Counted from the stretch's first letter, positions 1 through 9,454 are shown. The stretch: DNA of 35,661 bases from Burkholderiales bacterium (GCA_019510465.1 JAEKKH010000157.1:1-35661), one strand, 5' to 3'. The notes: generated from the sequence alone by a model not told the origin. A program made the numbers and translations.

Positions 1-3000
1 GACGGCCGGTCACCATCAGCCCGACGCCGACCAGCGACCACGTCACCGACAGCGCCGCCTGCGCCAGCGTCGACTCGAACAGCGACCCGGCGTTCCAGGG
101 CACGCCGGCCAGGTGATGGCACGCGCGCAGCACCCCCGCGGTGACCAGGCCGAAGGTGGTGGCGCCGCCGACGGCGGGCAGCAGCGTGGGCGCCAGGCCC
201 GCGCGCCACGACGGCGGCAACGCGCGCACCCAGGCAGCCAGCGCCAGCAGCACGATGACCGCGGCCGTCTCCAGCGGATTGAGCAGCGGCAGCCACGACA
301 ACGGCGCGGCGTTGCCGGCGCGTGTGTCGGAGACCCACAGCCACCCGAACAGGTACAGCGCGATCGCGCCGCAACCGGCGACGCGCCAGGCCACGCCGGG
401 CCAGCGGCGCGCGACGGCAGGCTGCACGCTGGCGAACAGCACCAGCGCCGGGACGGCCATGCCGGCCAGGTCGACCCACGACGAATCCGGCGCGACGACG
501 GCCGCCACGCGCAGCACGCACTCGCGCGTGGCGAGCGCGAGGAACAACCACCAGCCCGCCAGGCGCGACGGCGTGGCCAGTCCCTCGGGCACCCAGTGCG
601 CCTGCTCGCGCGCCAGCCAGGGATGCACGAGCAGGGCCAGCGGCCAGGCGATCCAGCCGAGGCTCGCCGACGGCGCAAGGCCCGCCGGCGCCCCCAGGGC
701 CAGCGCGAGCCACAGCGGCACCGTGACCAGCGTCGCCTGGCCGAGGACGCGCCAGCCGCGCCAGCGCGCGACCATCGCGGCGGCCGCCATCGACAGGGTC
801 AGCCAGATCACCTGCCAGTGCGGCCACGCCACCGCGGCGTCGGGCCGCTGCGCGAGCGCCCGCCAGACCAGCGGCGGCAGCGTGCGCGACCACCACAGCG
901 CGCTCCAGCCGACCAGGGCCCACTGCAGCAGCGTCGCATGCCACCAGGCGCGCGACGTCTCGTCCGGCGCGGCGCGCAGGCGCTCGCCCAGTGCGAGGCC
1001 CGCGGTCGCGAGCAGCAGCGGGATCCGCCACGTCGGGCCCGCATCCGCCGTGGTCCATACGGAGGGCTCGTAGAGCAGGCTCGCGGCTCCCGCGGCCAGC
1101 TGCAGCACGAGTCCCGAACCCACCAGTGCGCCGCTGCGCAGGCGCAGGCCGATCCACGCCGCAGCCAGGCCGATGGCGGGCCATGCGAGCGCGGCGTCGG
1201 CCGGGGCCAGCTCGAACAACAGGCTGGCGCTGGCGACGCCCAGGCCCAGCACGAGCCCGACGCTGCTGCCCAGCGGGATCGGACGCGGCGCGCCGCGCAT
1301 GGCCTCGCGCCACGCGTCGCGGATCCCCAGCCAGCCGGTGGCCAGCAGCGCACCGCCGATCAGCAGGGCGCCGGCCAGGTCGCGCGCGGCGTGGGCCTGC
1401 GCGGGCGTGCCGCCCGTCACCTGCAGCGACAGCACCATGGCGGTCAGCGCGCCCAGGTGCAGCAGCGCGCTGGCCACGCGCAACGTCGGCGCAGCCAGGC
1501 GAGCGGCCAGCGCCGCGCAGCCGAACGCGATCCACGCGGTGGCCGCGGCGGCCCACAGCACGGGCAGCGTCATCCACGCCAGCGCCGCGACGGTGAGCGC
1601 GGCGGCGAACGGCAGCACCGGTTCGGCGAAGGCCTCGACCGCGCCATGCGCCTCGTCGTCCAGCCGGCGGCGCACCGAGTCCATCGCGCACAACGCCGCG
1701 GCCAGCATCGCCATGCCCAGCGTCGATCCGGCGACCAGCGGCACGCCGTCGCGCAGGTCCAGCGTGAGGCCGGCGAGCAGGCGCGCGGCGGCGCCCAGCA
1801 TGACCGCCAGCGCGAAGGCCCGCGCATACGTCCGGTGCTGGCGCGCGCCCAGCCAGTACATGCCGGCGGCCTCGACGGCCCAGGTCGCGCCCGTCCATGC
1901 GCCCTGCAGCGCGAGCGGCACGGCGAGCGTGCCGAAGATGCTGCCCACGATCACGTGCGCCTCGCCCAACAGCGCATAGCGCGCCGGGCCGCGGCGCATC
2001 AACGCGCCGCCCAGCAGGATGTGGAACAGCGCGAACGCCGCGGCCGACCAGGCCGGGCCCCAGCTCGTGTCGCGCACCAGCAGGTACTGCAGCGAGAACG
2101 CCGCCAGCGGCACGCCGAAGGTCAGCGTGCTGTCCACGCGCCCCACCTGGCGCAGCGCGGCGGCGGCGCGTTCGGACAGCGGACGCGTCGCGTCCGGCGC
2201 GTCCCCGAGCGCGAGCGCGCGGCGCGCGAACAGCACGCCGGTGACGGTGAACAGCAGGAAGAACAACACCAGGAAGGCCTGCACGCCCGCGTAGTCGGAC
2301 GGCAGGTAGTGGGCCTGGGCCCAGGCGGCCGCGAGCGCGAAGGTGGCGGCGGCGCCGACGAGGTTCAACGGGCGCCAGGCCTTGAACCAGGCGATGGCCA
2401 GGATGCCGGCGTCCAGGATGGCCATGTACGCCATCAGCGGCACGTACGCGTCGCTGCCCGTGCTCACCAGCGCGGGCGCCGCGAAGCCTTCGGCCACCGA
2501 CACGAACGCGAGCCACGGCGCATCCTGCAGTACGGCGAGCAACGCGCCGAACACGGCCACTGCCGCCATGAACGCGAACGCGAGCTCGGGCGACAGCAGC
2601 GGGTCCAGGCGCAGCGCGGCCAGGCTCGTCAGGTAGAAGATGCCGGTGCCCGCGCCTTGCAGGATGACGCCATAGCCGCTGCCGCCCGCGGCGTCGCGGC
2701 GGTCGCGCAGGCGCCAGCCGAGCGCGGTGAGCACCCCCCCGACCAGCGCCACGCCGGCGTAGCGCAGTTCGATGGGCACCGTCACCCGTTCGGCGGTGTA
2801 GCGCAGCAGGAAGGCCAGGCCCAGGAACAGGATCAGCACGCCGGCCTTGACGATCGTGTTGCCACCGAAGATCCAGCGGGCGGCCCAGGGCGGCAGCCGG
2901 TCGCGCAGGGGCACGGCCGGCGCCGGGACCGCGACCGGCCGACGCGCGGGCGCGGTGGCGGGCACGGCGGCGTGCGCCGTTGCCAGGCCCGCGCGCAGCG

Positions 3001-3418
3001 CCGTGGCGGCGGTCGCGGGCGCGGCGGCCGCCGGCTTGTCGGCGACGCGCGCCGGCTCGGGCGCCGGCGTGCGGCCGGGCGCCGCCGCGGCGGGGGCCAT
3101 CGTCTGCGATCGTGGCACCGGCGCCATCGGGTCCGCGGCCGGGGCGGCCGCCGGCCGCGCCGCGTCGCCCGCCAGCGGCGAGTCGGGCAGGTCGGCGACC
3201 GTCCTGCGCAGCGCGTTGACCTCGCGTTCGAGCGCCAGCACGCGCCGCAGCAGCGTCGGCGCATCGAAGTCGGCCGCCGGCGCGGGCGCGTGGCCAGCCC
3301 GTGCGCTCCACCAACGCCAGCCGACGACGGCGCCGAGCAGCACCATGCACAAGGTGGCGGACAGCTGGCCCAGCAGGCCGCCGAGCACCGCCCCCATCAA
3401 GGCGAACAGCAGATTCAA
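1..3418 (-). CDS. DUF2339 family large multi-pass membrane protein (C-terminus beyond window)
   Basis: The reading frame stays open from a TTG at 3418 to the left edge, giving more than 1130 residues with the C-terminus missing. The first ~30 residues form one hydrophobic segment, followed by a short heptad-like stretch (VLALEREVNALRRTVADL), then a Pro/Ala-rich linker of about 100 residues. After a PPWAARWIFGGNTIVKAG motif the rest is a long series of hydrophobic helices separated by short Arg-rich loops. This N-terminal coiled coil, linker and 20-plus-helix layout is that of the DUF2339 'predicted membrane protein' family, whose function is unknown. I chose TTG 3418 because GGGGAG lies 5 nt upstream; an in-frame ATG at 3397 is the alternative. 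It lies downstream of rbsD on the same strand with a 140 bp gap. A long open frame on the opposite strand is a high-GC shadow. Confidence 0.85.
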   Translation of the reverse strand, partial: MNLLFALMGAVLGGLLGQLSATLCMVLLGAVVGWRWWSARAGHAPAPAADFDAPTLLRRVLALEREVNALRRTVADLPDSPLAGDAARPAAAPAADPMAPVPRSQTMAPAAAAPGRTPAPEPARVADKPAAAAPATAATALRAGLATAHAAVPATAPARRPVAVPAPAVPLRDRLPPWAARWIFGGNTIVKAGVLILFLGLAFLLRYTAERVTVPIELRYAGVALVGGVLTALGWRLRDRRDAAGGSGYGVILQGAGTGIFYLTSLAALRLDPLLSPELAFAFMAAVAVFGALLAVLQDAPWLAFVSVAEGFAAPALVSTGSDAYVPLMAYMAILDAGILAIAWFKAWRPLNLVGAAATFALAAAWAQAHYLPSDYAGVQAFLVLFFLLFTVTGVLFARRALALGDAPDATRPLSERAAAALRQVGRVDSTLTFGVPLAAFSLQYLLVRDTSWGPAWSAAAFALFHILLGGALMRRGPARYALLGEAHVIVGSIFGTLAVPLALQGAWTGATWAVEAAGMYWLGARQHRTYARAFALAVMLGAAARLLAGLTLDLRDGVPLVAGSTLGMAMLAAALCAMDSVRRRLDDEAHGAVEAFAEPVLPFAAALTVAALAWMTLPVLWAAAATAWIAFGCAALAARLAAPTLRVASALLHLGALTAMVLSLQVTGGTPAQAHAARDLAGALLIGGALLATGWLGIRDAWREAMRGAPRPIPLGSSVGLVLGLGVASASLLFELAPADAALAWPAIGLAAAWIGLRLRSGALVGSGLVLQLAAGAASLLYEPSVWTTADAGPTWRIPLLLATAGLALGERLRAAPDETSRAWWHATLLQWALVGWSALWWSRTLPPLVWRALAQRPDAAVAWPHWQVIWLTLSMAAAAMVARWRGWRVLGQATLVTVPLWLALALGAPAGLAPSASLGWIAWPLALLVHPWLAREQAHWVPEGLATPSRLAGWWLFLALATRECVLRVAAVVAPDSSWVDLAGMAVPALVLFASVQPAVARRWPGVAWRVAGCGAIALYLFGWLWVSDTRAGNAAPLSWLPLLNPLETAAVIVLLALAAWVRALPPSWRAGLAPTLLPAVGGATTFGLVTAGVLRACHHLAGVPWNAGSLFESTLAQAALSVTWSLVGVGLMVTGR

Positions 3419-3447
3419 GCGAACTCCCCGCGCTGTCGAGATGGGGA

Positions 3448-3453
3448 ATTATG
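3448..3453 (-). promoter_or_regulatory. Possible -10 element of the DUF2339 gene
   Basis: CATAAT on the minus strand, about 30 nt before the TTG start, sits in the only AT-richer patch of the 140 bp gap behind rbsD. No convincing -35 box is seen at the right distance, so this is a weak call. Confidence 0.25.
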
Positions 3454-3558
3454 GGGACGCGCCGGCTCGCGGCGCATCGGGGCGGGGGCGCGGCGGGCGG
3501 GTATCGCGGCGCGCTCCCGCCGGCAGCGTGTGGAGCTGCCCTTTCCCGGACGCCGGCG

Positions 3559-3954
3559 CTAGAACACGACGCCGGCCCGCAGGATCACGTTGGCGTACGG
3601 CGAGAACTCGCCCGTGCGCACGATCGCGCGCGCGCCGCGCGTGGCCGCCTTGAACTGCTCGTGCGGCATCGCGGACACCGGCGTGCGGCCCAGCTGGCGC
3701 CGCAGCTCGGCGTCGACGTCCGGATTCCGGGGGCCGAGCTCCTCGGCGATCACCGCGCCCTCGACCTGCATCTCGGCCAGCACCGCGGCCAGCACGTCCT
3801 GGAAGCGCGGCACGCCGGCGCTGACGGCCAGGTCGATGCGGCGCGGGCCGTCGGGAATCGGCAGGCCGGCGTCGCCGATCACGAGCAGGTCGCCATGGCC
3901 CAGGCGGGCGATGACCTCGGACAGCTCGGCATGCAGCAGCGTCGTGCGCTTCAT
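3559..3954 (-). CDS. rbsD: D-ribose pyranase RbsD
   Basis: A 131-residue protein matching the whole RbsD family length. It opens with the typical LLHAELSEVIARLGHGD stretch and GDAGLPIP, with the conserved catalytic-region His and Asp, and closes with the family's GEFSPYANVILRAGVVF end. RbsD is a cytoplasmic mutarotase that interconverts the pyranose and furanose forms of ribose, supplying the furanose that ribokinase uses. Its ATG overlaps the rbsK TGA as ATGA, so translation is probably coupled. It is the last gene of the ribose operon. Nothing is unusual in the sequence. Confidence 0.96.
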   Translation of the reverse strand: MKRTTLLHAELSEVIARLGHGDLLVIGDAGLPIPDGPRRIDLAVSAGVPRFQDVLAAVLAEMQVEGAVIAEELGPRNPDVDAELRRQLGRTPVSAMPHEQFKAATRGARAIVRTGEFSPYANVILRAGVVF

Positions 3955-4880
3955 GGGTAGTTGACTCCCGGTATCGACGGCAGCACCTGGCGGCGATACG
4001 GGATCGAGGTCTGCGCGCCGCGACGCGTCACGCAGATCGCGGCGGCCGACTGCCCGAGCGCGACGGCTTCGTCCAGCGACTGGCCCTCGCAGAGCGCGGC
4101 GGCCAGCGCGCCGATGAAGGTGTCGCCGGCGGCGGTGGTGTCCACGGCCTTGACCTTCTTGGCCGGCGTGTGGCGCGCGCCGGCGCCGTCGACCACCACC
4201 ACGCCTTGCGCCCCCAGCGTCACGATCACGCGATCCGGCCCGCGCGCACGCAGCAGCCCGCCGGCCTGGGCGGCGGTGTTCGGATCGACGACGTCGAGGT
4301 GGGCGTAGGCGGTGGCCTCGCTCTCGTTGAGCACGAGGATGTCGATCTTCGGCCAGAGTTCGTCGGGCAGCGGCGCGGCGGGCGCCGGGTTCAGCAACAC
4401 CGGCACGTGCGCCGCATACGCGCGCTCGATGGTGGCCTGCACGGCGGCCATCGGCACCTCCAGCTGCAGCAGCACCATGCTGGCCATGTCGATCATCGTG
4501 TGGGCGCGCGCCACGCTGGCCGGGTCGAGCAGGCCGTTGGCGCCCGGCGAGAGCACGATGCGGTTCTGGCCGTCGTCCTCGACCCAGATCGAGGCGACGC
4601 CGGTGTGCGTCGAGGCCAGGCCCCGGACCTCGCGCGCGTCGACGCCGTCGGCGGCGAGGCCGGCCTTGAGCACGTCGCCGTTGGGATCGATGCCGACGCG
4701 GCCGACCATGATGACGTTGGCGCCCATGCGCGCGCACGCCACGGCCTGGTTCGCCCCCTTGCCGCCGGGCAGCATCGCGAAATCGAGCCCGGGCACGGTC
4801 TCGCCGCCGATGGGCGCGCGGGCCATGCGCATGACGAGGTCCATGTTGAGGCTGCCGACGACGACGATGGAGGAGCTCAT
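3951..4880 (-). CDS. rbsK: Ribokinase RbsK
   Basis: A 309-residue PfkB-family sugar kinase that phosphorylates D-ribose to ribose-5-phosphate with ATP in the cytoplasm. The N-terminus VVVGSLNMDLV, the GGKGANQAVACARMGA signature (PfkB signature 1) and DTTAAGDTFIGALA (signature 2, containing the catalytic Asp of the AAGD motif) are all intact. The start at 4880 is preceded by GAGAGG at 7 nt. An in-frame extension upstream is open but lacks family similarity. It follows rbsR with a 41 bp gap, the only non-overlapping junction of the operon, and its stop overlaps the rbsD start by 4 nt. Confidence 0.96.
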   Translation of the reverse strand: MSSSIVVVGSLNMDLVMRMARAPIGGETVPGLDFAMLPGGKGANQAVACARMGANVIMVGRVGIDPNGDVLKAGLAADGVDAREVRGLASTHTGVASIWVEDDGQNRIVLSPGANGLLDPASVARAHTMIDMASMVLLQLEVPMAAVQATIERAYAAHVPVLLNPAPAAPLPDELWPKIDILVLNESEATAYAHLDVVDPNTAAQAGGLLRARGPDRVIVTLGAQGVVVVDGAGARHTPAKKVKAVDTTAAGDTFIGALAAALCEGQSLDEAVALGQSAAAICVTRRGAQTSIPYRRQVLPSIPGVNYP

Positions 4881-4921
4881 GGGCGGGCCTCTCGAAGAGG
4901 GGAGTGGGAAGGGATCATGGC

Positions 4922-5968
4922 TCAGGTGCGGGGCGGGGCGGTGGATGCCCGCAGGTGCAGTGCGGGTTGGAGGATGGTGCGGCGCGGCTCGACGCGCCCT
5001 TCGCGCAGGCGCTCGAGCAGCAGGCCGGCGGCGCCGGTGCCGATCGCTTCCTTGGGCTGGGCGACGGTGGTCAGCGGCGGAGAGGTGTAGGCGGCCAGCT
5101 CGATGTCGTCGAAACCGACGATGGACATCTGCTCGGGCACGCCGATGCCGGCCTCGTGCGCGGCATGCAGCGCGCCGATGGCCATCATGTCGTTGCACAC
5201 GAACACGGCGGTGGGCCGGTGCGGCGAGTGCAGCAGGCGGCGCATCGCGGCCGCGCCGCTCTCGGGCCCGAAGTCGCCGCGCACGCACTCGCCGGCGCGC
5301 GGCTCGATGCCGGCCTTGCCGAGCGCGCGCCGCCAGCCGGCCTCGCGCTGGTGGCTCGGCCGCAGGTCGGAGGGTCCGACGATGCAGGCGACCCGCGCGT
5401 GGCCGAGACCCAGCAGGTGCGTGGTGGCCAGCTCGCCGCCGGCGGCATGGTCGACCTCGATCAGGTCGGCGGCGATCGTCTCGATCTCGCGGTCGACCAG
5501 CACCAGCGGCAGGCGCAGGTCCTTGCAGACGGCGACGATGGCGTCGTCATGGCCGGAGGCCACCAGCACGATGCCGTCGACGCGGCGCTCGGCCAGCACG
5601 CGCAGGTGGTCGGCCTGCTGCTGCGGGTCGTCGTTCGAGTTGCACAGCAGCAGGCTGAAGCCGGCGGCATAGCTGTGGTGCTCCACGCCGCGGATGATCT
5701 CGGCGAAATACGGATTGGAGTTGTTGGGCACCAGCATGCCCAGCGTGCGCGTCGTGTTGTGCTTGAGCCCGCGCGCGATCTCGCTGGGCACGTAGCCGAG
5801 CGCGTGCGCGGCCTCGTGCACCTTGGCCTTGGCCTGTTCGCTGACGAAGCGCGTGCCGTTGAGCGTGTGCGAGACGGTGGTGACGGAAACGCCCGCCCGC
5901 GCCGCCACGTCGCGGATGCTGGCGCGACCGGTGGGCAGGGCGGCGTGGCCGCGGGGGTGTTCCGTCAT
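4922..5968 (-). CDS. rbsR: LacI-family ribose operon regulator (RbsR-like)
   Basis: A 348-residue LacI/GalR-type regulator. The helix-turn-helix lies near residues 17-45 (IRDVAARAGVSVTTVSHTLNG), followed by the hinge-helix region and a periplasmic-binding-protein-like ligand domain (TLGMLVPNNSNPYFAEIIRGVE, VCNDMMAIGALHAAHEAG, SIVGFDDIELAAYTSPPLTTVAQP). Its place inside a ribose operon and the LacI-type operators before rbsB suggest that it represses the operon and is released by ribose; that ligand is inferred. The ATG at 5968 overlaps the rbsC TGA as ATGA. Encoding the regulator in the middle of the operon implies autoregulation. Confidence 0.93.
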   Translation of the reverse strand: MTEHPRGHAALPTGRASIRDVAARAGVSVTTVSHTLNGTRFVSEQAKAKVHEAAHALGYVPSEIARGLKHNTTRTLGMLVPNNSNPYFAEIIRGVEHHSYAAGFSLLLCNSNDDPQQQADHLRVLAERRVDGIVLVASGHDDAIVAVCKDLRLPLVLVDREIETIAADLIEVDHAAGGELATTHLLGLGHARVACIVGPSDLRPSHQREAGWRRALGKAGIEPRAGECVRGDFGPESGAAAMRRLLHSPHRPTAVFVCNDMMAIGALHAAHEAGIGVPEQMSIVGFDDIELAAYTSPPLTTVAQPKEAIGTGAAGLLLERLREGRVEPRRTILQPALHLRASTAPPRT

Positions 5969-6939
5969 GCCTTCTTCTTCCTGCGCTCGCGCAGCGTGTC
6001 GAGGACCACGGCGAGGATGATGACGAAGCCGGTGATGATGCGCTTGGTCGGCTCGCTCGCGCCGATCTGGGCGAGGCCGGCCTCCAGCACCGAGATCACC
6101 AGCACGCCGAAGAAGGTGCTCGCCACCGAGCCGCGGCCGCCCATCAGGCTGGTGCCGCCGATGACCACCGAGGCGATCACCACCAGTTCGGCGCCGGTGC
6201 CCGCGTTCGGATCGGCGGCCTCCAGGCGCGACGACAGGAACACGCCGCCGAGACCCGCGAGCAGGCCGGCGAGCGCGAACACGGCGATCTTGATCGGGCG
6301 CGGGTCGACGCCCGCCAGCCGCATCGCCTCCTCGTTGGTGCCGATGCCCACGAGGCTGCGGCCGAACACGGTGCGCGTGAGCACCACCTGCGCGACCGCG
6401 ACGATCGCGATGGCGATGAAGAACTGCGGCGACAGGCCCAGCACGATGGGCTTGCCGAGCCAGTCGATCTTGCCGCCGATGTACTGGGTGCGCGAGTCGG
6501 TGGCCAGGTAGGCCGCGCCGCGTGCCACCTCCAGCATGCCCAGCGTGACGATGAACGACGGCAGGCGCCAGGCGACCGTCACCGCGCCGTTGATCGCGCC
6601 CACGACCACGCCGGTGAGCATCGCCAGCAGCGTGGCCGGCAGCAGCGACCAGTGCCATTGCAGCATCGCGATGCCGGCGACCGCCGCCGCCAGCGCCATC
6701 GTCGAGCCCACCGACAGGTCGATGCCGGCGATGATCAGGACGAAGGTCATGCCGACCGCGGTGACCGCGGTGGCCGGGATGTCGTTGGCGATCGTGATGA
6801 AGGTGTCGGCGGTGAAGAAGTACTCGCTCTGCCAGCTGAAGAAGCCGATCATGAGCACGAGCGCGGCCAGCAGGCCGGCGACGGTGCCGATCGCGCTGGT
6901 GAGCGCCGCGCGGGTGGTCAGGGGTTTGGAGGACGTCAT
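5965..6939 (-). CDS. rbsC: Ribose ABC transporter permease RbsC
   Basis: A 324-residue integral membrane permease of the BPD_transp_2 family, which forms the inner-membrane channel for ribose with RbsA and RbsB. Recognisable segments are GMTFVLIIAGIDLSVGSTMAL, the LPSFIVTLGMLEVARGAAYL stretch, the cytoplasmic coupling region TRTVFGRSLVGIGTNEEAMRLAGV, and VVIGGTSLMGGRGSVASTFFGVL. Eight to ten hydrophobic helices are visible. The start at 6939 is chosen because it overlaps the rbsA stop as ATGA and removes an Arg-rich, non-family upstream extension. The C-terminus ends in a basic RERRKKKA tail. Confidence 0.95.
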   Translation of the reverse strand: MTSSKPLTTRAALTSAIGTVAGLLAALVLMIGFFSWQSEYFFTADTFITIANDIPATAVTAVGMTFVLIIAGIDLSVGSTMALAAAVAGIAMLQWHWSLLPATLLAMLTGVVVGAINGAVTVAWRLPSFIVTLGMLEVARGAAYLATDSRTQYIGGKIDWLGKPIVLGLSPQFFIAIAIVAVAQVVLTRTVFGRSLVGIGTNEEAMRLAGVDPRPIKIAVFALAGLLAGLGGVFLSSRLEAADPNAGTGAELVVIASVVIGGTSLMGGRGSVASTFFGVLVISVLEAGLAQIGASEPTKRIITGFVIILAVVLDTLRERRKKKA

Positions 6940-8495
6940 GCGAGTTGTTCTTGCGGAGCCTGTTTCTCGGCGGCGGTATAGGCGCTGAACGCGGCCTCCA
7001 GCAGCAGTTGCTCGGTCCACTGCCCGCGCTCGAAGATGCGCACCAGCCGGCCTGCGCTCATGACGCCGATGCGGTCGCACTGCGACATCAGCTCGCGCAG
7101 GTCCGACGACACCATCAGCAGCGCCTTGCCTGCGGCGGCCAGCTTGTCCATCTGCGCGTAGATGTCGGCGCGCGCACCGATGTCGACGCCGCGCGTGGGC
7201 TCGTCCAGCAGCAGCACGTCGCAGTCGCGGTGCAGCCAGCGCGCGAAGACAACCTTCTGCTGGTTGCCGCCCGACAGCTCGGCCACCGGCTGCTCGATGG
7301 ATTCGCTGCGCACGCGCAGCAGCTCGCGCAGGCGCTGCACCTCGGCACGCTCCTCGTCGCCGCGCAGCCAGCCGCCGCGCGACACCGCCGCGAGGTTGGC
7401 CAGCGTCGCGTTGACGCGGATCGACTGCGGCAGCAGCAGGCCCTGCGACTTGCGGTCCTCGGTGACGAAGCCGATGCCCTGGCGCACCGCCTGCATCGGC
7501 GAGGAGATCCTGGCCGGCGTCCCCGATTCGCCCAGCAGCACCTCGCCCGCGTCCTTGCGGTCGGCGCCGTCGATCAGGCGCAGCAGCTCGGTGCGGCCCG
7601 AGCCGACGAGCCCGGCCAGGCCGAGCACCTCGCCGGCGTGCAGGTCGAACGAGACGTCGCGCACGACGTTGCCGCGCGCGAGCCCGCGCACCGCGAGCGC
7701 GCGCCGCCCGCGCGGGCGCACGTCGCGCTCGAGGCCTTCGTGCACGTCGCGGCCCACCATGCTGCGCACGATGTCGGCCTGCGTGAGCTCGCGCATCGGG
7801 CGCGTGTCGATGTGGCGCCCGTCGCGCAGCACCATCACGCGGTCGGCCACCTGCTGCAGCTCGTCGAGCCGGTGCGAGATGTAGACGATGGCGACGCCGC
7901 GCGCCTTGAGCAGCGCGATCTGCTCGAACAGGTGCGCGATCTCGCGCGAGGTCAGCGTGGCGGTGGGCTCGTCGAGGATCAGCAGCCGGCAGTCGCCCAC
8001 CAGGCTGCGCGCGATCTCCACCATCTGCTGGTAGCCGACGCCGAGCGCGCTGACGGGCAGGCGCGGGTCGACGTCGTCCAGGCCGATCAGCGCCATCTGT
8101 TTCGCGGCGGCCGCGTTGAGCGCGTCCCCGCGGATGAAGCCAAGGCGGTGCGGCAGGCGGCCCAGCAGCAGGTTCTCCGCGACGCTGAGCGTGGGCACCA
8201 GGCTCAGCTCCTGCATCACCATGCGCACGCCCTGGCGTTCGGCGTCCTTGCGCGAAGCCGGCGCGAAGGGCTGGCCGGCCAGCACCAGCGTGCCCGCCGT
8301 GGGCGGCACGAGGCCGGCGACGATCTTGGACAGCGTGCTCTTGCCCGCGCCGTTCTCGCCGGTGAGCGCCAGCACCTCGCCGGCGCGCAGTTCGAAGTCC
8401 ACGCCGGCGAGCACCGGCGTGGCATAGGTCTTGCCGATGCCGCGGCCCTGCAGCAGCATGGGCGTCGCGCCCGTTCCGCCCGGGGCCGGCGACAT
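6936..8495 (-). CDS. rbsA: Ribose ABC transporter ATP-binding protein RbsA
   Basis: A 519-residue protein with two fused ABC ATPase domains, the layout of sugar importers of the RbsA/MglA type. Domain 1 has Walker A GENGAGKST and Walker B LLILDEPTA, with a degenerate signature (LGVGYQQMVEIARSL). Domain 2 has a degenerate Walker A (GLVGSGRTEL), a canonical LSGGNQQKVVFARWL signature and LLLDEPTRGVD. It powers ribose uptake at the inner membrane. The start is uncertain: ATG 8495 is used here, but a GTG four codons upstream (8507) overlaps the rbsB stop as GTGA, mirroring the ATGA junctions in the rest of the operon, and may be the true start. Confidence 0.94.
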   Translation of the reverse strand: MSPAPGGTGATPMLLQGRGIGKTYATPVLAGVDFELRAGEVLALTGENGAGKSTLSKIVAGLVPPTAGTLVLAGQPFAPASRKDAERQGVRMVMQELSLVPTLSVAENLLLGRLPHRLGFIRGDALNAAAAKQMALIGLDDVDPRLPVSALGVGYQQMVEIARSLVGDCRLLILDEPTATLTSREIAHLFEQIALLKARGVAIVYISHRLDELQQVADRVMVLRDGRHIDTRPMRELTQADIVRSMVGRDVHEGLERDVRPRGRRALAVRGLARGNVVRDVSFDLHAGEVLGLAGLVGSGRTELLRLIDGADRKDAGEVLLGESGTPARISSPMQAVRQGIGFVTEDRKSQGLLLPQSIRVNATLANLAAVSRGGWLRGDEERAEVQRLRELLRVRSESIEQPVAELSGGNQQKVVFARWLHRDCDVLLLDEPTRGVDIGARADIYAQMDKLAAAGKALLMVSSDLRELMSQCDRIGVMSAGRLVRIFERGQWTEQLLLEAAFSAYTAAEKQAPQEQLA

Positions 8496-8503
8496 CGCGG
8501 CGG

Positions 8504-9454
8504 TCACTTCGTGACCAGCGTGACCTGCGTCTCCACGACGGCCGGCAGGTCCTTTTGCGGCTTCTTTTCCTTGATCGCCTTCAGCGCCGTGTCGATGCCG
8601 AACACGGCCTGCTTGGCGCCGTACTGGTCGACCGTGGCGAGCACGCGGCCGTCCGCCAGCATCGGCTTGATGGCGCTGATGTTGTCGTAGCCGACCACGA
8701 GCACCTTGCCCGTCTTGCCGGCGCTCTTGATGGCGGCGACGGCGCCGAGCGCCATGTTGTCGTTGCCGGCCAGCAGGGCGCGCAGGTCGGGGTGCTCGCG
8801 CAGCATCGCGGCGGCGACGGCGTTGGCCTTGTCCATCTCCCACTGGCCCGACTGCACGCTGACGATGTTGGCGCCCACGGCCTTCATCGCGTCGGTGAAG
8901 CCCGCGGTGCGCTGCTGCGCGTTGAACGTGGTGGACACGCCCTCGAGGATGCCGACCTTGTCGCCCGCCTTCAGCTGCTTGGCGAGGTAGTCGCCGGCCA
9001 GCTTCGCGCCCTTGCGGTTGTCGGGGCCGACGAACGGCACGACGAGGTTCTTTTCCTTGAGCGCATCGGCATCGAGCTTGTTGTCGATGTTGACCACGAT
9101 CACGCCCTTGGACGCGGCCTCGGCCAGCACCGGCACCAGCGCCTTGGAGTCGGCCGGCGCGATGACGATCGCGTCGACGTGCTCCACGAGCATCTGCTGG
9201 ACGATCTTGATCTGCGCGGCGGTGTCGGTCTCGTCCTTGATGCCGTTGGAGATCAGCGTGTACTGGGACGCGCGCGCCTTCTGGTCGGCCTTGGCGCCTT
9301 CCTGCATCGTCTGGAAGAACTCGTTGGCGAGCGACTTCATCACCAGCGCGACGCGCGGCTTGGCGTCGGCGGCGAGGGCGAATTGGGGCAGCAGCGCGAG
9401 GGCGGCGGCGCCGGCGAGGGCGCGCAGCGCCGGGCGGCGGGACGAATGGATCAT
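8504..9454 (-). CDS. rbsB: Ribose ABC transporter periplasmic binding protein RbsB
   Basis: A 316-residue exported substrate-binding protein. A Sec signal peptide with a basic start (MIHSSRRPALR), a hydrophobic core and an ALA-AD cleavage site after residue 28 precedes a Peripla_BP_4 fold: VALVMKSLANEFFQTMQEGAKAD, the DAIVIAPADSKALVP stretch, GVIVVNIDNKLD and LAGNDNMALGAVAAIKSAGK. It binds ribose in the periplasm and delivers it to RbsC. The ATG at 9454 has AGGAGA 6 nt upstream, which decides the start against a longer open frame. It is the first gene of the operon and lies directly below two LacI-type operators. Confidence 0.95.
   Translation of the reverse strand: MIHSSRRPALRALAGAAALALLPQFALAADAKPRVALVMKSLANEFFQTMQEGAKADQKARASQYTLISNGIKDETDTAAQIKIVQQMLVEHVDAIVIAPADSKALVPVLAEAASKGVIVVNIDNKLDADALKEKNLVVPFVGPDNRKGAKLAGDYLAKQLKAGDKVGILEGVSTTFNAQQRTAGFTDAMKAVGANIVSVQSGQWEMDKANAVAAAMLREHPDLRALLAGNDNMALGAVAAIKSAGKTGKVLVVGYDNISAIKPMLADGRVLATVDQYGAKQAVFGIDTALKAIKEKKPQKDLPAVVETQVTLVTK

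Noticed and set aside
113-3562. 1149-codon plus-strand open frame opposite the DUF2339 gene
   Set aside because: The product is Arg/Gln/Gly-rich without hydrophobic cores, while the minus strand shows a clear helix pattern, ribosome site and family layout. It is a high-GC shadow.
3559-4737. rbsD-rbsK fused 392-residue ORF
   Set aside because: The upstream part is out of frame with RbsK and Arg-rich; rbsD starts at 3954 with the ATGA overlap.
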